The notes below the pieces were generated by a model. It was given only the letters and a program-made list of their open reading frames with translations, was not told the origin of the DNA and searched no databases. The position numbers were made by a program, and so were the translations under genes. From Alphaproteobacteria bacterium (lineage in GTDB: Bacteria; Pseudomonadota; Alphaproteobacteria; Caulobacterales; Aquidulcibacteraceae), in assembly GCA_016124655.1 (NCBI GenBank), contig WGNI01000009.1, positions 62,001 through 126,000 on the forward strand: 64,000 nucleotides of DNA, read 5' to 3'. Below are positions 11,306-20,303 of this stretch, in pieces. How positions within the stretch are numbered: position 1 is the first letter of the stretch; each line of letters starts with the position of its first letter.

Positions 11306-12517
11306 CTACCCCATCGCCTTCTTCAAATTCGCGTCCACCGCATCGAGAAAGCCTTCCGTCGTCAGCCAGCTCTGCTGATCGCCCACGAGCAGCGCCAGAT
11401 CCTTCGTCATCTGCCCGGCTTCAACCGTATCGACCGTCACCTTCTCCAGAACATGCGCGAAATCGATCAGCGCCTGATTGCCGTCGAGCTTGCCGCGATG
11501 CGCAAGTCCGCGCGTCCACGCGAAAATCGAGGCGATCGAGTTCGTCGAGGTCGGCTTGCCCTTCTGATGTTCGCGATAATGCCGCGTCACAGTGCCGTGC
11601 GCGGCTTCCGCCTCCATGGTGCGCCCGTCCGGCGTCAACAGCACGCTCGTCATCAGTCCCAGCGAACCAAAGCCTTGCGCCACCTGATCGGATTGCACGT
11701 CGCCGTCATAATTCTTGCACGCCCAAACAAATCCGCCTGACCATTTCAGCGCCGAGGCCACCATGTCGTCGATCAGGCGATGCTCGTAGGTAATTTTTGC
11801 GTCCGAGAACTTTTGCTTGAACTCGGCCTCATACACCTCTTCGAAAATATCCTTGAAGCGGCCGTCATACGCTTTCAGGATCGTGTTCTTGGTCGACAGA
11901 TAAACCGGCCAGCCTTTCAACAGGCCGTAATTCAGCGACGCGCGCGCGAACTCGCGGATGCTGTCATCTAAATTGTACATCGCCATCGTCACGCCCGCGC
12001 CCGGCGCCTTGAACACCTCGCGCTCGATGACTTGCCCGTCTTCGCCGACGAACTTGATCGTCAACACGCCCTTGCCGGGAAACTTGAAATCCGTCGCGCG
12101 GTATTGATCGCCGAACGCGTGGCGGCCCACCACGATCGGCTGCGTCCAGCCGGGAATAAGCCGCGGCACATTCTTGCAGATGATCGGCTCGCGGAAGATC
12201 ACGCCGCCCAGAATATTGCGGATCGTGCCGTTCGGGCTCTTCCACATCTCTTTGAGATTGAATTCCTTCACGCGCGCTTCGTCGGGCGTAATCGTGGCGC
12301 ACTTCACCGCCACGCCGTGTTTCTTGGTGGCGTTCGCTGCGTCGATCGTCACCTGGTCATTGGTCGCGTCGCGATGTTCGACGCCGAGATCGTAATAATC
12401 GAGCGTCAGATCGAGATACGGGAAGATCAGCTTTTCCTTGATGAGCGCCCAAATGATGCGCGTCATCTCGTCCCCGTCCATGTCCACGACGGGATTGTCC
12501 ACTTTGATCTTCGCCAT
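11306..12517 (-). CDS. icd: NADP-dependent isocitrate dehydrogenase
   Basis: Oxidative decarboxylation of isocitrate to 2-oxoglutarate in the TCA cycle, producing NADPH. The 403-aa length matches the dimeric eukaryote-like IDH type found in Alphaproteobacteria. Diagnostic sequence: [16 protein letters not shown] at the N-terminus, [20 protein letters not shown] around the isocitrate-binding Ser/Arg residues, the metal-binding DDMVASALK and [12 protein letters not shown], and [12 protein letters not shown] near the NADP site. It is a single gene with no obvious operon partner; 90 bp separate its start from the TIR gene end. Confidence 0.98.
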   Translation of the reverse strand: MAKIKVDNPVVDMDGDEMTRIIWALIKEKLIFPYLDLTLDYYDLGVEHRDATNDQVTIDAANATKKHGVAVKCATITPDEARVKEFNLKEMWKSPNGTIRNILGGVIFREPIICKNVPRLIPGWTQPIVVGRHAFGDQYRATDFKFPGKGVLTIKFVGEDGQVIEREVFKAPGAGVTMAMYNLDDSIREFARASLNYGLLKGWPVYLSTKNTILKAYDGRFKDIFEEVYEAEFKQKFSDAKITYEHRLIDDMVASALKWSGGFVWACKNYDGDVQSDQVAQGFGSLGLMTSVLLTPDGRTMEAEAAHGTVTRHYREHQKGKPTSTNSIASIFAWTRGLAHRGKLDGNQALIDFAHVLEKVTVDTVEAGQMTKDLALLVGDQQSWLTTEGFLDAVDANLKKAMG

Positions 12518-12608
12518 CGATCGCCCTCAGCGCTTCAAATCTGCGGGCTTGGTAGCAGCTTGGCGCCCGCGCGCAAGCGAGCCGCGCCGCCGCTCAATAG
12601 ACGCTGGC

Positions 12609-14312
12609 CTACGCCCCGCAGGCCGTCGCCAGCGGCAGATACGCCCGCGCCGCGCCGCTCGACGCCGGCCGGGACGCCGCGCTCAGATGCGCCTGGCAGG
12701 TGGAATAGTTCGTGCGCGAAACTTCCCCCGCCGGCTGGAACAGGCTGGCGGATGACAGCAGCGCGCGTTCCGATGACGAAAGCCGCCCGTCGCTGGCGAA
12801 ACCGGAAGGGCGCTGCGGGCAATACCGCGCCAGCCGGTTCAGGCATTGGTCGAGCTGCGCCTCCACGCTCTGCAGCGACAATTGTACGCCCGGCAGAGCG
12901 GGCAGGGCCGACCGCGCGGCCGGCGCCGACACCCGCGTCACGCCCGGCTGCGGCGCATAGCCGATCGGGCCCGGATCGTTCGGCGAGCGCTGCGGCGTCG
13001 ACTGATCGTCGTTGTTATTATTGTTGTTGCCCTGGTTCATCAGGATCGCGGCCCCGATCGCCGCGCCCGCGCCGAGAATAGCGCCCCACGGCGTGCGGTT
13101 GTTGTTGTCCTGCGTGTCTGCAGTTTGATCGGACGGCGGCGGCGTCTGCGGCGCGGCGTCCGTCGTGCTCTGCGGCGGCGTGACCGGCGCCGGCGCGCCC
13201 GGCGTGGTGGTGTAGATCAGCGTGCCGCACGCCGAACGATACGCCGCTGTGGGAGAAGACGCGCCAAGCGCTGCGCTGCACGCCCGCGTCGATTGCGCGC
13301 CGACCGGATCGAGCGGCACGCCCAGCGTCGCTAGGAAGCGGCGTTCGGCCGGCTCCATCCGCCCGTTCTGACGAAAGCCGAGCGGCGCGCGGCCAGCCGC
13401 CGCGGGGCAGGCGAAGGCCAGTCGCCGCGCACACGAATCCAGCTGCCCCGCATAGTCCGTGCCTGTGGGCGCGGTCGGCGCGGTTGTCGGCGGCGCGCTT
13501 TGCGGCGGCGTGAAATCCGCCGGCTCCTGCGCTGGCGGCAGATCCTCCAAAACCGCCGTGTCCGTCGCCTGCGGCAGCTGCGGCAGCGAGGCTTCCTGGA
13601 AAGCGCCGGGCGTAATCGGCGGCTCGACGCTGGCGGTTTCTCCGCCCGGCAGATACCGGTCGGCCACGGAGCGCACGAAGCCCGGCGCGTAGCGGTCGGC
13701 TGCCCACAGGCCGCCCGTGATCACGACGCCGACCACCACCGCGGCCAGCACCCAGCGCGACGCGCGCGGCGCCATGCGCCCGCGTGTGCGCGAGAGGCGG
13801 TACTGGGGCGTCGCATCGGCGGTGGAGGCGGTCGTAGCGCCCGTGACCGCGCCGGCTGCGGCCAGCCGCGCGGCGGCCTGCGCCTCTTCGACCGTGGGCG
13901 CCGCCGACGGCGGACGCCGCTTCTTTTCAATCGCGTCGCGCACGCGCTCCAGCGCTGCGACCCATTCCGGATCGTCGGGATCGCCCTTCCATTGCGACAG
14001 GTCGGAGGCCTGGATCACGTTGAACGGCAAGGGCGGCACGCACGCCCGCAGCATGATCGGCACCAGGCTCTGGCTGGCGTAGCCATGATGACTTTCCGCC
14101 GCCACCCAGTCGGATTTGATCGAGGTCGGCGACCAGCACGTCACCACGCAATCGGAGCGCTGCAGCGCCTTGCGGATCGCGTCATTCCATTTCTTGCCCG
14201 GTTTGATCTTCGGGTCCCACCAGACGCCGAAGCCTTCCTTGGCCAGCGCCATCGCGATCAGGCGGACCTGCTTGCGGTCCGCGCGCGCGTAGGAAATGAA
14301 CACATCAGGCAT
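12609..14312 (-). CDS. Membrane-anchored TIR-domain protein with duplicated Cys4 modules
   Basis: A 567-aa protein. Residues 1-130 form a TIR domain: DVFISYARADRK at the start, the BB-loop region GFGVWWDPKIKPGKKW, and SDWVAAES containing Glu73, the position of the catalytic Glu in NAD-cleaving TIRs. Residues 187-204 are a membrane helix (WVLAAVVVGVVITGGLW). A Pro/Thr-rich linker leads to two homologous modules, about 289-365 and 485-566. Each has four cysteines (294, 302, 345, 362 and 490, 498, 539, 565), beginning QLDxCxxRLAxxCP and containing a GR-x4-ER-x2-L helix. Between them lie a Gly/Ala-rich hydrophobic stretch and poly-Asn. The TIR would be cytoplasmic and the modules periplasmic. No defence genes adjoin it. 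Confidence 0.85.
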   Translation of the reverse strand: MPDVFISYARADRKQVRLIAMALAKEGFGVWWDPKIKPGKKWNDAIRKALQRSDCVVTCWSPTSIKSDWVAAESHHGYASQSLVPIMLRACVPPLPFNVIQASDLSQWKGDPDDPEWVAALERVRDAIEKKRRPPSAAPTVEEAQAAARLAAAGAVTGATTASTADATPQYRLSRTRGRMAPRASRWVLAAVVVGVVITGGLWAADRYAPGFVRSVADRYLPGGETASVEPPITPGAFQEASLPQLPQATDTAVLEDLPPAQEPADFTPPQSAPPTTAPTAPTGTDYAGQLDSCARRLAFACPAAAGRAPLGFRQNGRMEPAERRFLATLGVPLDPVGAQSTRACSAALGASSPTAAYRSACGTLIYTTTPGAPAPVTPPQSTTDAAPQTPPPSDQTADTQDNNNRTPWGAILGAGAAIGAAILMNQGNNNNNNDDQSTPQRSPNDPGPIGYAPQPGVTRVSAPAARSALPALPGVQLSLQSVEAQLDQCLNRLARYCPQRPSGFASDGRLSSSERALLSSASLFQPAGEVSRTNYSTCQAHLSAASRPASSGAARAYLPLATACGA

Positions 14313-14356
14313 CGCCCATCTCCATCAATCAGCCTCTATAACACCGAATTGCGACA

Positions 14357-15151
14357 ATGACCCGCGCTCCCGATATGCCCGAGCCCATTTGTGAAGACTG
14401 GCCCGCGATCGCGCTCGTGCGCCCGCAAATGGGGGAGAATATCGGCGCGGTGGCCCGCGCCATGCTGAATTTCGGCCTTGGCGATCTGCGCATCGTCGAT
14501 CCGCGCGACCGCTGGCCCAATCCCAAGGCGTTCGCGGTCGCCTCCGGCGCCGATGTCGTGCTGCAGCGCGCGCGCCTGGAATGGACGCTGGAGGCGGCCC
14601 TTGCCGACGCCACCTTCGTCGTCGCCGCAACCGCGCGCCCGCGATACATGGAAAAGCCGGTCTGGGGCCCGCGGGAGGCCGCCGCGCGGCTGCGCGCGGC
14701 CGTTGCCGCCGGCGAGCGGCCCCTGGCCATGTTCGGCGCTGAAGCCGCCGGCCTCACCAATGAAGAAATCGCCCGCGCCGACGCCATCCTGACCATGCCG
14801 GTCAATCCGGGCTTTCCCTCCATCAACCTCGCCAATGCGTGCGCCATTTTCTGTTTCGCCTATGGCGAAGCGCGCCAGCAGGGCGACGCTCCGCAATGGT
14901 TTCGCCCATCCGAGAGCGCGCCCGCCACGCAGGCCGAACTGGAGGGGTTTTTTCAGCACCTGGAAGAAGAACTCGATCGCGGGCGGTTTTTTCATCCCCC
15001 CGACAAGACCCCTCTTATGCGCCACAATCTGCGTACGCTGTTTCTGAGGTCACATCCCACGCAACAGGAAGTGCAGACCCTGCGCGGCGTGATCAAGGCG
15101 CTCACCATCGGGCGCGGCGGGCGCAAAAAAGCTGCGCCCGACGAAACATGA
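14357..15151 (+). CDS. trmJ: TrmJ-type tRNA/rRNA 2'-O-methyltransferase (SpoU/SPOUT)
   Basis: A 264-aa SPOUT methyltransferase. Motif 1 is ALVRPQMGENIGAVARAMLNFG, motif 2 MFGAEAAGLTNEEI and motif 3 PVNPGFPSINLANACAIFCF, the SAM-binding trefoil-knot loops. The C-terminal extension (HLEEELDRGRFFHPPDKTPLMRHNLRTLF in outline) matches TrmJ, which methylates position 32 of tRNAs; the exact substrate is inferred. It is divergent from the TIR gene, with only 44 bp between the two starts. Confidence 0.88.
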   Translation: MTRAPDMPEPICEDWPAIALVRPQMGENIGAVARAMLNFGLGDLRIVDPRDRWPNPKAFAVASGADVVLQRARLEWTLEAALADATFVVAATARPRYMEKPVWGPREAAARLRAAVAAGERPLAMFGAEAAGLTNEEIARADAILTMPVNPGFPSINLANACAIFCFAYGEARQQGDAPQWFRPSESAPATQAELEGFFQHLEEELDRGRFFHPPDKTPLMRHNLRTLFLRSHPTQQEVQTLRGVIKALTIGRGGRKKAAPDET

Positions 15152-15203
15152 GCGGGGGCTGTGTTGGGGACGTTTTCGCAATCGCGCGCTTGGGCTTAAA
15201 AGC

Positions 15204-15758
15204 ATGGCCGTGCGCGCGCGTTCATCCCTGGCTTTGTTGAAGCGCTGGTTTGCGCCCAAGCCCGCTCCCGCGGAGGCGCCGCCGCCTGCGCCATGGAATG
15301 GCGAGCGCGTCGATGTCGACGCCTATTGGGCGCGCGCCTGGAAGGAATTGCATGACCGCCAGTCCTGGCTCAGCGCCAATATGAAGCTGTCCGGCGCGGC
15401 GTGGTCAGTGGACCAGGATCGCGGCCTGATCAATTTCCAGCGCACCGACGGATCGAAGCTTTCCGCGCCGGTGCAGATCATTGGCTCCTGGAACCCGCGC
15501 ACCAGCGCGTTCTCCTGGGGCTGGGATCATCCCAGCGTGCAGACGCGCCTGCGCGCGGCGGCCGAGCGCACCCGCTGGTTCGGTGAAAAGCACGAAATGA
15601 TGGAGCTCGTGGAGCCGCAGGTCACCATCTCGGAGCTGGAGGCCTGGCGCTTCACCGCCATCGCCATGCGCATCAACGCCGCCAACGGCGTCTATCGCGG
15701 CCCCACCGATGGCCCCACCGTCTTCATGACGCTGGGCGATCTGAAGGAATTGGGCTGA
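15204..15758 (+). CDS. DUF6882-like protein of unknown function
   Basis: A 184-aa soluble protein. After a basic, Pro/Ala-rich N-terminus it carries a pattern I associate with the DUF6882 group: a helix with WSVDQDRGLINF, then VQIIGSWNPRTSAFSWGWDHPSV, a Trp-rich beta section, and WRFTAIAMRINAANGVYRGP. No enzymatic motif is evident. It starts 52 bp after trmJ and may share its transcript. A lower-confidence alternative is a stand-alone hypothetical without family. Confidence 0.7.
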   Translation: MAVRARSSLALLKRWFAPKPAPAEAPPPAPWNGERVDVDAYWARAWKELHDRQSWLSANMKLSGAAWSVDQDRGLINFQRTDGSKLSAPVQIIGSWNPRTSAFSWGWDHPSVQTRLRAAAERTRWFGEKHEMMELVEPQVTISELEAWRFTAIAMRINAANGVYRGPTDGPTVFMTLGDLKELG

Positions 15759-15851
15759 CGCGCGCGCAGATCATTCGTGAGTTTGCGCCGCCGCCCCATC
15801 CGTCTGCGCGCTGCGCATCCACCGGCTCCGCTTCGCTTCGCCTTCTCCGCG

Positions 15852-15902
15852 GCGATCGATCCCCCGGATCGATCGCTGTTCGCTTCGAAGCCCCTCGCGG
15901 GG
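15852..15902. repeat. Two adjacent intergenic palindromes between convergent genes
   Basis: An 11-bp inverted repeat GCGATCGATCC/GGATCGATCGC with a CCC loop (15852-15876) is followed by CCCCTCGCGGGG (15891-15902), a short copy of the CCTTCCCC/GGGGAAGG family. They lie between the convergent ends at 15758 and 15930. No T-run follows, so a bidirectional terminator role is possible but not demonstrated. Confidence 0.6.
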
Positions 15903-15929
15903 AAGGACGGCGCACCTTGGCTCGCCGCA

Positions 15930-17339
15930 TCAAAACGTCTGCGTGAACATCACATAGGCGTAGTGCGTATCGCCCTGGCGCGATGCATTCGGCGCGCGGT
16001 CCGCGAAATCGCCGGCAAGCAGCACGGAGCCGCCGACCTCCATCTGCAGATTGCCCGGAACAAGCGTGTATCGCGTGCGCGCGTCGATCGCGTGGCCGAT
16101 GAAGCGCCCCGACGCGCCGCTCGGATCGCGCACCCGCGCCACCACCCATGCATCCGTTGCCGAAGCGAGAAACGCCGCCTTGTACGCCAACCGCGCATCG
16201 AAGCGCTCGCTGGGCGCAATCTCGATGCGCGCGCCCGGCGCGCTGAGATTGGCCGGCGTCAGCGGCCCGTGGATCGAGCTGTTGCCGAGATCGGTCCGTC
16301 GCGTTCCGAACAATCGTTCATACTGATCGAAACGATCATCGTTGGGGTCTTCATCGCCGCTGGCGTAATCGAAATCGAGCGAAAGCCGCGGCCGCCAGGG
16401 ATGATCGAAGGAATAGCCGGCGTCGGCATGCAGCGTCCACGCGCGCACGTCGAGATCGCGCGTGTCGGAGGCGTCCGCCGTCAGCCGCCGCTGACCGGTG
16501 CGATAAGACGCTTCAAGATCGATATCGAACGCGCCCGCGCGCGGTTCCCGATTGATGCGAAAGCCGGGCTGCACATAGTCGCGATTAGGCGCCGGCGCGC
16601 CGCTGCGATCCTCTTCCTGCAAGCCGTAGACGAACGCTTCGAAACTCGTGCGCGGCGCCAGCGCGCCGAACGCCTCCGCACGTCTCGCATGCACGCCCCA
16701 AAGGCGGCGGCCCCATTCTTCTTCGTCCGCGGAAAGATCATTGTCCGCAAGGCCCGCGAAATCGCTCGGCCTGCGCCCGACCGGAGCGACATAGATCAGA
16801 TGCAGCGCATCGCCGCGCGCGCTCTGCATTCTCCAGTACGCGCCCGTATATGACGCCATCGCGTTGGCGAAGTCCTCACGCTCCAGCACGCGCCGGCTTT
16901 CAATATCGAGCGTCTGGCGCCCGATCGTCAGCTGCACCCGCGAATCCGCAAATGTTTCGCTGAAATCGAACCGCGCATAGGCCTGCAGCACGTCGAGCGG
17001 ATTGACCAGCGTGACCGAAAGCGGCGTGCCGGCATCGTCGAGATAGACGCGCGCATCCTGCGCTTCGACGCCGAACGCGGCGAACCCGGCGTCCGCTTCC
17101 GCCAGCAGCAGCGTGCGCATCGCCAGAGCCTGATCCGAACCTTGGCCGCCGGCGCGGAATTGCCCGTCGAGCGTTTCCAGGCGCTGCCGCGCTTCCCCGC
17201 GCAGGATGAGCCAGTCCGGCGCGCCGAGCGCGTCCTGCAAGCGCCACGGCTCTTGCGCGAACGATGCGCCGCACAGCGTCGGCGCAAGCGCAATCGCGCC
17301 CGCAAGGCGCTGGATGGCGTCGGAGTACGGCCGGCACAT
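15930..17339 (-). CDS. Alginate-export-type outer membrane beta-barrel protein
   Basis: A 469-aa exported protein with a signal peptide (LAGAIALAPTLCGASFAQ) followed by the opening typical of the alginate_exp family (DWLILRGEARQRLETLDGQF, then LDVLQAYARFDF, GRQTLDIESRRVLEREDFAN). The remainder alternates charged and hydrophobic residues as barrel strands do and ends in an aromatic residue (YVMFTQTF), the outer-membrane insertion signal. Start 17339 was chosen so the signal begins the protein; an ATG 54 bases upstream is less likely. It probably forms an anionic sugar or polymer channel; the substrate is not deducible. Confidence 0.85.
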   Translation of the reverse strand: MCRPYSDAIQRLAGAIALAPTLCGASFAQEPWRLQDALGAPDWLILRGEARQRLETLDGQFRAGGQGSDQALAMRTLLLAEADAGFAAFGVEAQDARVYLDDAGTPLSVTLVNPLDVLQAYARFDFSETFADSRVQLTIGRQTLDIESRRVLEREDFANAMASYTGAYWRMQSARGDALHLIYVAPVGRRPSDFAGLADNDLSADEEEWGRRLWGVHARRAEAFGALAPRTSFEAFVYGLQEEDRSGAPAPNRDYVQPGFRINREPRAGAFDIDLEASYRTGQRRLTADASDTRDLDVRAWTLHADAGYSFDHPWRPRLSLDFDYASGDEDPNDDRFDQYERLFGTRRTDLGNSSIHGPLTPANLSAPGARIEIAPSERFDARLAYKAAFLASATDAWVVARVRDPSGASGRFIGHAIDARTRYTLVPGNLQMEVGGSVLLAGDFADRAPNASRQGDTHYAYVMFTQTF

Positions 17340-17375
17340 GCGCGGCTCAGCTATCGCTGTTCCGTGAGACCTGCA

Positions 17376-17405
17376 ACGCTGCTCCCGTTGCACGCTGCTC
17401 CCGTT
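17376..17405 (-). repeat. Tandem 16-bp direct repeat upstream of the outer membrane protein gene
   Basis: ACGCTGCTCCCGTT occurs at 17376-17389 and again at 17392-17405, period 16. On the minus strand the repeats lie about 37-66 bases before the start codon at 17339, where an activator or repressor could bind. The stretch also forms the end of the gap after vapC. Confidence 0.5.
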
Positions 17406-17418
17406 TTCAGGAAGCGCC

Positions 17419-17850
17419 TCAGGAGCGGAGCGGGTTGATCCATTTCACGCCCTGAAAGCGCGCGAAGTCGCTGTCTGCGGTACACACGGTCAAGCCGTGT
17501 TCAAGCGCCAGCGCGGCGAGATGCGCGTCCGACGTCAAACTGCTTTTGCCGTTCGCGGTGTCGAGCAAACTCGCCAGGAATTCAGCATGTCTGTCCGTCG
17601 GCTGCGGGCGCCAGACATTGGCGCGTCCCAACCAGGCCTGCATCTGCCCGATCGCGCTTTTCATGGGCTCTGGCGGAGATGTCATGCGAGGATTCGTTGC
17701 GATGCGCAGAAAGCCGAGAAGCGAATGCCACGGCATACCCACCAGCGTACTACCATTCAACTGCGTGTCGAGCCATGCGCGCGCTGTCTCGTGTTCTGGC
17801 GAAATCTTGATGTGCGCGTAAAGCAGCAGATTGACGTCGATCAGGATCAT
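17419..17850 (-). CDS. vapC: VapC-family PIN-domain toxin (ribonuclease)
   Basis: Predicted Mg-dependent endoribonuclease toxin of a type II toxin-antitoxin pair, 143 aa. The PIN acidic residues are visible: MILIDVNLLLYA (Asp5), LTSDAHLAALALEHG and VCTADSDFARFQGVKWINPL with the C-terminal Asp pair. The segment MPWHSLLGFLRIATNP is typical of this VapC subgroup. It begins 9 bases after the antitoxin stop, as in normal vapBC operons, and should be expressed from the vapB promoter. Confidence 0.92.
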   Translation of the reverse strand: MILIDVNLLLYAHIKISPEHETARAWLDTQLNGSTLVGMPWHSLLGFLRIATNPRMTSPPEPMKSAIGQMQAWLGRANVWRPQPTDRHAEFLASLLDTANGKSSLTSDAHLAALALEHGLTVCTADSDFARFQGVKWINPLRS

Positions 17851-17859
17851 AGCGAACGC

Positions 17860-18111
17860 CTATTGGCCAAGTTTACGGCGGTCCTCTTCCTCATCGAGGA
17901 TCGCCAGCGCCTCCTTGACGTCCATGATGAGAAGTTTGCCATGATGCACGCTGGTGCGGAACGGCTCCTGCTTTTTGGGCTTCGCCGTCATTTCTTTAAG
18001 CCCAAGCCGCAGCGCTTCGTTGACGATGTCCTTCAAGGCGGCATCGCGGCTCTTGCGCAGCCGTTCGATCTGCACGGCGACATCGTCTTCCAGCGTCAGG
18101 GTCGTTCTCAT
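17860..18111 (-). CDS. vapB: VapB-type antitoxin
   Basis: An 83-aa antitoxin. The N-terminal [22 protein letters not shown] reads as a ribbon-helix-helix DNA-binding domain; the C-terminal acidic/basic tail ([20 protein letters not shown]) would block the toxin. The start codon coincides with the predicted transcription start, so the message may be leaderless. It presumably represses its own operon at the octamer repeats just upstream. Confidence 0.88.
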   Translation of the reverse strand: MRTTLTLEDDVAVQIERLRKSRDAALKDIVNEALRLGLKEMTAKPKKQEPFRTSVHHGKLLIMDVKEALAILDEEEDRRKLGQ

Positions 18112-18117
18112 GCATGA

Positions 18118-18166
18118 TCAATACGGATTTGATGCCTTGATGTCAAGCGATTGATGTCTTGATGTC
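18118..18166 (-). promoter_or_regulatory. vapBC promoter with four TTGATGTC octamer repeats
   Basis: On the minus strand, -35 TTGACA (18141-18146) and -10 TATTGA (18118-18123) are separated by exactly 17 bp. The expected start point falls on or beside the A of the vapB ATG at 18111, so no Shine-Dalgarno can precede it. Four direct octamers overlap the -35 region: TTGATGCC 18129-18136, TTGATGTC 18137-18144, 18151-18158 and 18159-18166 (plus-strand reading). This looks like the VapB autoregulatory operator. Confidence 0.75.
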
Positions 18167-18682
18167 TTGGCGAGACGGGGCATATCCGGAGGCCTGACGG
18201 TTAGACGCCGCGCACATGCCCGCGGCCTGCGCGTCAAATCTGCCGGTGCGCATTTTCTGGTTCCATTTAAGGCAATCAGAACCGGATAGGCAGAACGTGA
18301 CTGGCAAGGGAAGCTGAACGCCGGAAGCGCGCCAGAGAGCGGCATCCGATGCGTGCATGCGGAAGCTGCGAGACAATTGCACAGCCGCGTCGCCGAAGCC
18401 CCGCTCAGTCGGCGCTTCGAACGCTGTTGAACACGCAAGCGCGCCATCGTCCAAAACGGAGCAACAAAGCACGGCCACGCCGCCTTCTTCGCGATCCAAC
18501 GCCTCTCTGGGATACGCACGCGAAAAGTCTCTTCCGCTCGGCCTCGCAATCCATTGGATTTGGTCATGCGACATCGGCGCAAGACGTTGCGCGCCCATCA
18601 GTGCCGGTCCGGCAAGATTCTGCGACAGACACGCGCTGCACAAAACGGCCATCGCGACGAGCATTCCCCGAAGCTTCAGCAT
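18143..18682 (-). CDS. Exported protein with TonB C-terminal-like region
   Basis: A 179-aa protein starting at 18682 with a signal peptide ending in a lipobox-like LCSAC ([19 protein letters not shown]), so it may be an outer or inner membrane lipoprotein. The middle contains [24 protein letters not shown] and an [10 protein letters not shown] stretch with the spacing of TonB_C/energy-transducing domains (YP..A...G.V.v...v...G). Several cysteines could pair. Its 3' end overlaps the vapB promoter and operator, so the last codons double as a control region for vapBC. Confidence 0.65.
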   Translation of the reverse strand: MLKLRGMLVAMAVLCSACLSQNLAGPALMGAQRLAPMSHDQIQWIARPSGRDFSRAYPREALDREEGGVAVLCCSVLDDGALACSTAFEAPTERGFGDAAVQLSRSFRMHASDAALWRASGVQLPLPVTFCLSGSDCLKWNQKMRTGRFDAQAAGMCAASNRQASGYAPSRQDIKTSIA

Positions 18683-18746
18683 GACCAAATCCCTACGAAC
18701 GCACCCGCGCCTTGCCACGCCCGCGCGCGCACGTCATCTCATCGCC

Positions 18747-19679
18747 ATGACCTTCCGCATCGCCTTCATGGGCTCGCCGGACTTCGCGGTTCCCGCGCTG
18801 CGCGCGCTGCTCGACGCAGGGCGCGAGATTGTCTGCGTCTACACCCAGCCGCCGCGACCCGCGGGCCGCGGGCAGGCCGTGCGCAAGACGCCTGTGCACG
18901 CGCTGGCAGACGCCGCCTCCATTCCCGTGCGCACGCCCGCGTCGCTGAAATCCGGGGAAGAAAAAGCCGCCTTCGCTGCCCTCGACCTCGATCTCGCTGT
19001 GGTGGTCGCCTACGGCCTCATCCTGCCGCGCGCCGTGCTCGATGCGCCGAAACACGGCTGCATCAATCTGCACGGCTCTTTGCTGCCGCGCTGGCGCGGG
19101 GCTGCGCCGATCCAGCGCGCGGTGATGGCTGGAGACCGCGTCACCGGCGTGCAGGTCATGCGCATGGAGGCGGGCCTCGACACAGGCCCTGTGCTCATGA
19201 GCGCCGAAACCCCGATCGACGAAGACGACACCAGCGGCGCCGTGCATGATCGCCTCGCAGCGCTCGGCGCGCAGCTCTTGCCGCAGGCCGTCAATCGTAT
19301 TGAGAACGGCGCCGCGCGTTTCGTCCCGCAAAGCGAAGCGGGCGTCGTCTACGCCCACAAGATTACGCCGGAAGAAACCCGCATCGATTGGTCCGCGCCC
19401 GCGCGCGAGATCGATCGCCGCATCCGCGGTCTCTCGCCCGCGCCCGGCGCCTGGTTCTGGCTGCCGGGCGAAAAAGGCCCCGTGCGCTGCAAGGCGCTGA
19501 TGTCGCGCGTCAGCCGCGGCGAAGGCCCGCCCGGCGCCTGCCTCGACGATCGCCTGCGCATCGCCTGCGGCGAAGGCGCCGTGCGGCTCCTGAAAGTGCA
19601 GCGCGAAGGCAAGGGCCCGATGGACGCGGAAGACTTCCTCCGCGGCGTCCCGGTTCCCGAAGGCGCCGTCCTGGGCTGA
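18747..19679 (+). CDS. fmt: Methionyl-tRNA formyltransferase
   Basis: Formylates the initiator Met-tRNA using 10-formyltetrahydrofolate. The 310-aa length fits the family. ATG 18747 gives the conserved N-terminus [18 protein letters not shown]. Other signatures are the catalytic Asn/His/Asp area, [20 protein letters not shown], and the C-terminal tRNA-binding OB-like domain beginning around [14 protein letters not shown]. The frame is open far upstream but that part overlaps a gene on the other strand. No def gene adjoins; a lipoprotein gene and truA follow on the same strand. Confidence 0.97.
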   Translation: MTFRIAFMGSPDFAVPALRALLDAGREIVCVYTQPPRPAGRGQAVRKTPVHALADAASIPVRTPASLKSGEEKAAFAALDLDLAVVVAYGLILPRAVLDAPKHGCINLHGSLLPRWRGAAPIQRAVMAGDRVTGVQVMRMEAGLDTGPVLMSAETPIDEDDTSGAVHDRLAALGAQLLPQAVNRIENGAARFVPQSEAGVVYAHKITPEETRIDWSAPAREIDRRIRGLSPAPGAWFWLPGEKGPVRCKALMSRVSRGEGPPGACLDDRLRIACGEGAVRLLKVQREGKGPMDAEDFLRGVPVPEGAVLG

Positions 19680-19730
19680 AAATCGCAACAATTGGCGCTA
19701 CACACCGGAACGGGGCGACGGAGAGGTTTC

Positions 19731-20303
19731 ATGGCCAAAGGCTTTTGGGCGCCAGCTGCGCTGATCCTCGCGCTCGCCGCCTGCGACGCAGCCGACGTCG
19801 AGGCCGGCCGCAGCGCGGTCGCCGAAGGCCCGCAATTGGCCGCGCCCGCCCCGGAGGCCGAACCCGCGCGCCGCTTCCAGCCCAGCTCCGACGCCGCCCG
19901 CGCCGCCACCGGCATCGTCACCGTCAGCGTCACCATGCGCATGCCCCAGGGCGGATCCGATCCAGGCGGGGAAGTGCTCACGCTGCGCGCCGCCAACGGC
20001 CTGGTGGTCGAGGCCCGCCTTGTCGGGTCGATCGCGGCGGCTGCGACGATCGCCGGCCAGCCCTTGCGCGCCTTGGCCGGCCTTCCGGTCGAGGCCAGTC
20101 AGGCGCTGCTCTATGAGATCAACCAGGAGGGCGGCGGCGCAAGCTTGTGCGGCGGCGCCCGCGCCACGCATCTGGTTTATTGGGAAGCGCCCGCGCCTGG
20201 CGCCGAAGGCCTGCGCATGCTGCCCTTCAGCGGCGGCGCCCCCGCCAGCGCTGAAGCGGCCCCGTGCACGGCGCTCGAATATGCCCGCGTCGAGGGCGGG
20301 TGA
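19731..20303 (+). CDS. Small predicted lipoprotein
   Basis: A 190-aa exported protein with signal and lipobox ([13 protein letters not shown], Cys20 being the predicted lipid anchor). ATG 19731 was chosen because GGAGAGG lies just upstream. The mature part is Ala/Gly-rich and contains [12 protein letters not shown] and a region with two cysteines near the end. No family recognised. The stop codon overlaps the GTG start of truA (GTGA), so it is in the fmt-truA transcription unit. Confidence 0.7.
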   Translation: MAKGFWAPAALILALAACDAADVEAGRSAVAEGPQLAAPAPEAEPARRFQPSSDAARAATGIVTVSVTMRMPQGGSDPGGEVLTLRAANGLVVEARLVGSIAAAATIAGQPLRALAGLPVEASQALLYEINQEGGGASLCGGARATHLVYWEAPAPGAEGLRMLPFSGGAPASAEAAPCTALEYARVEGG

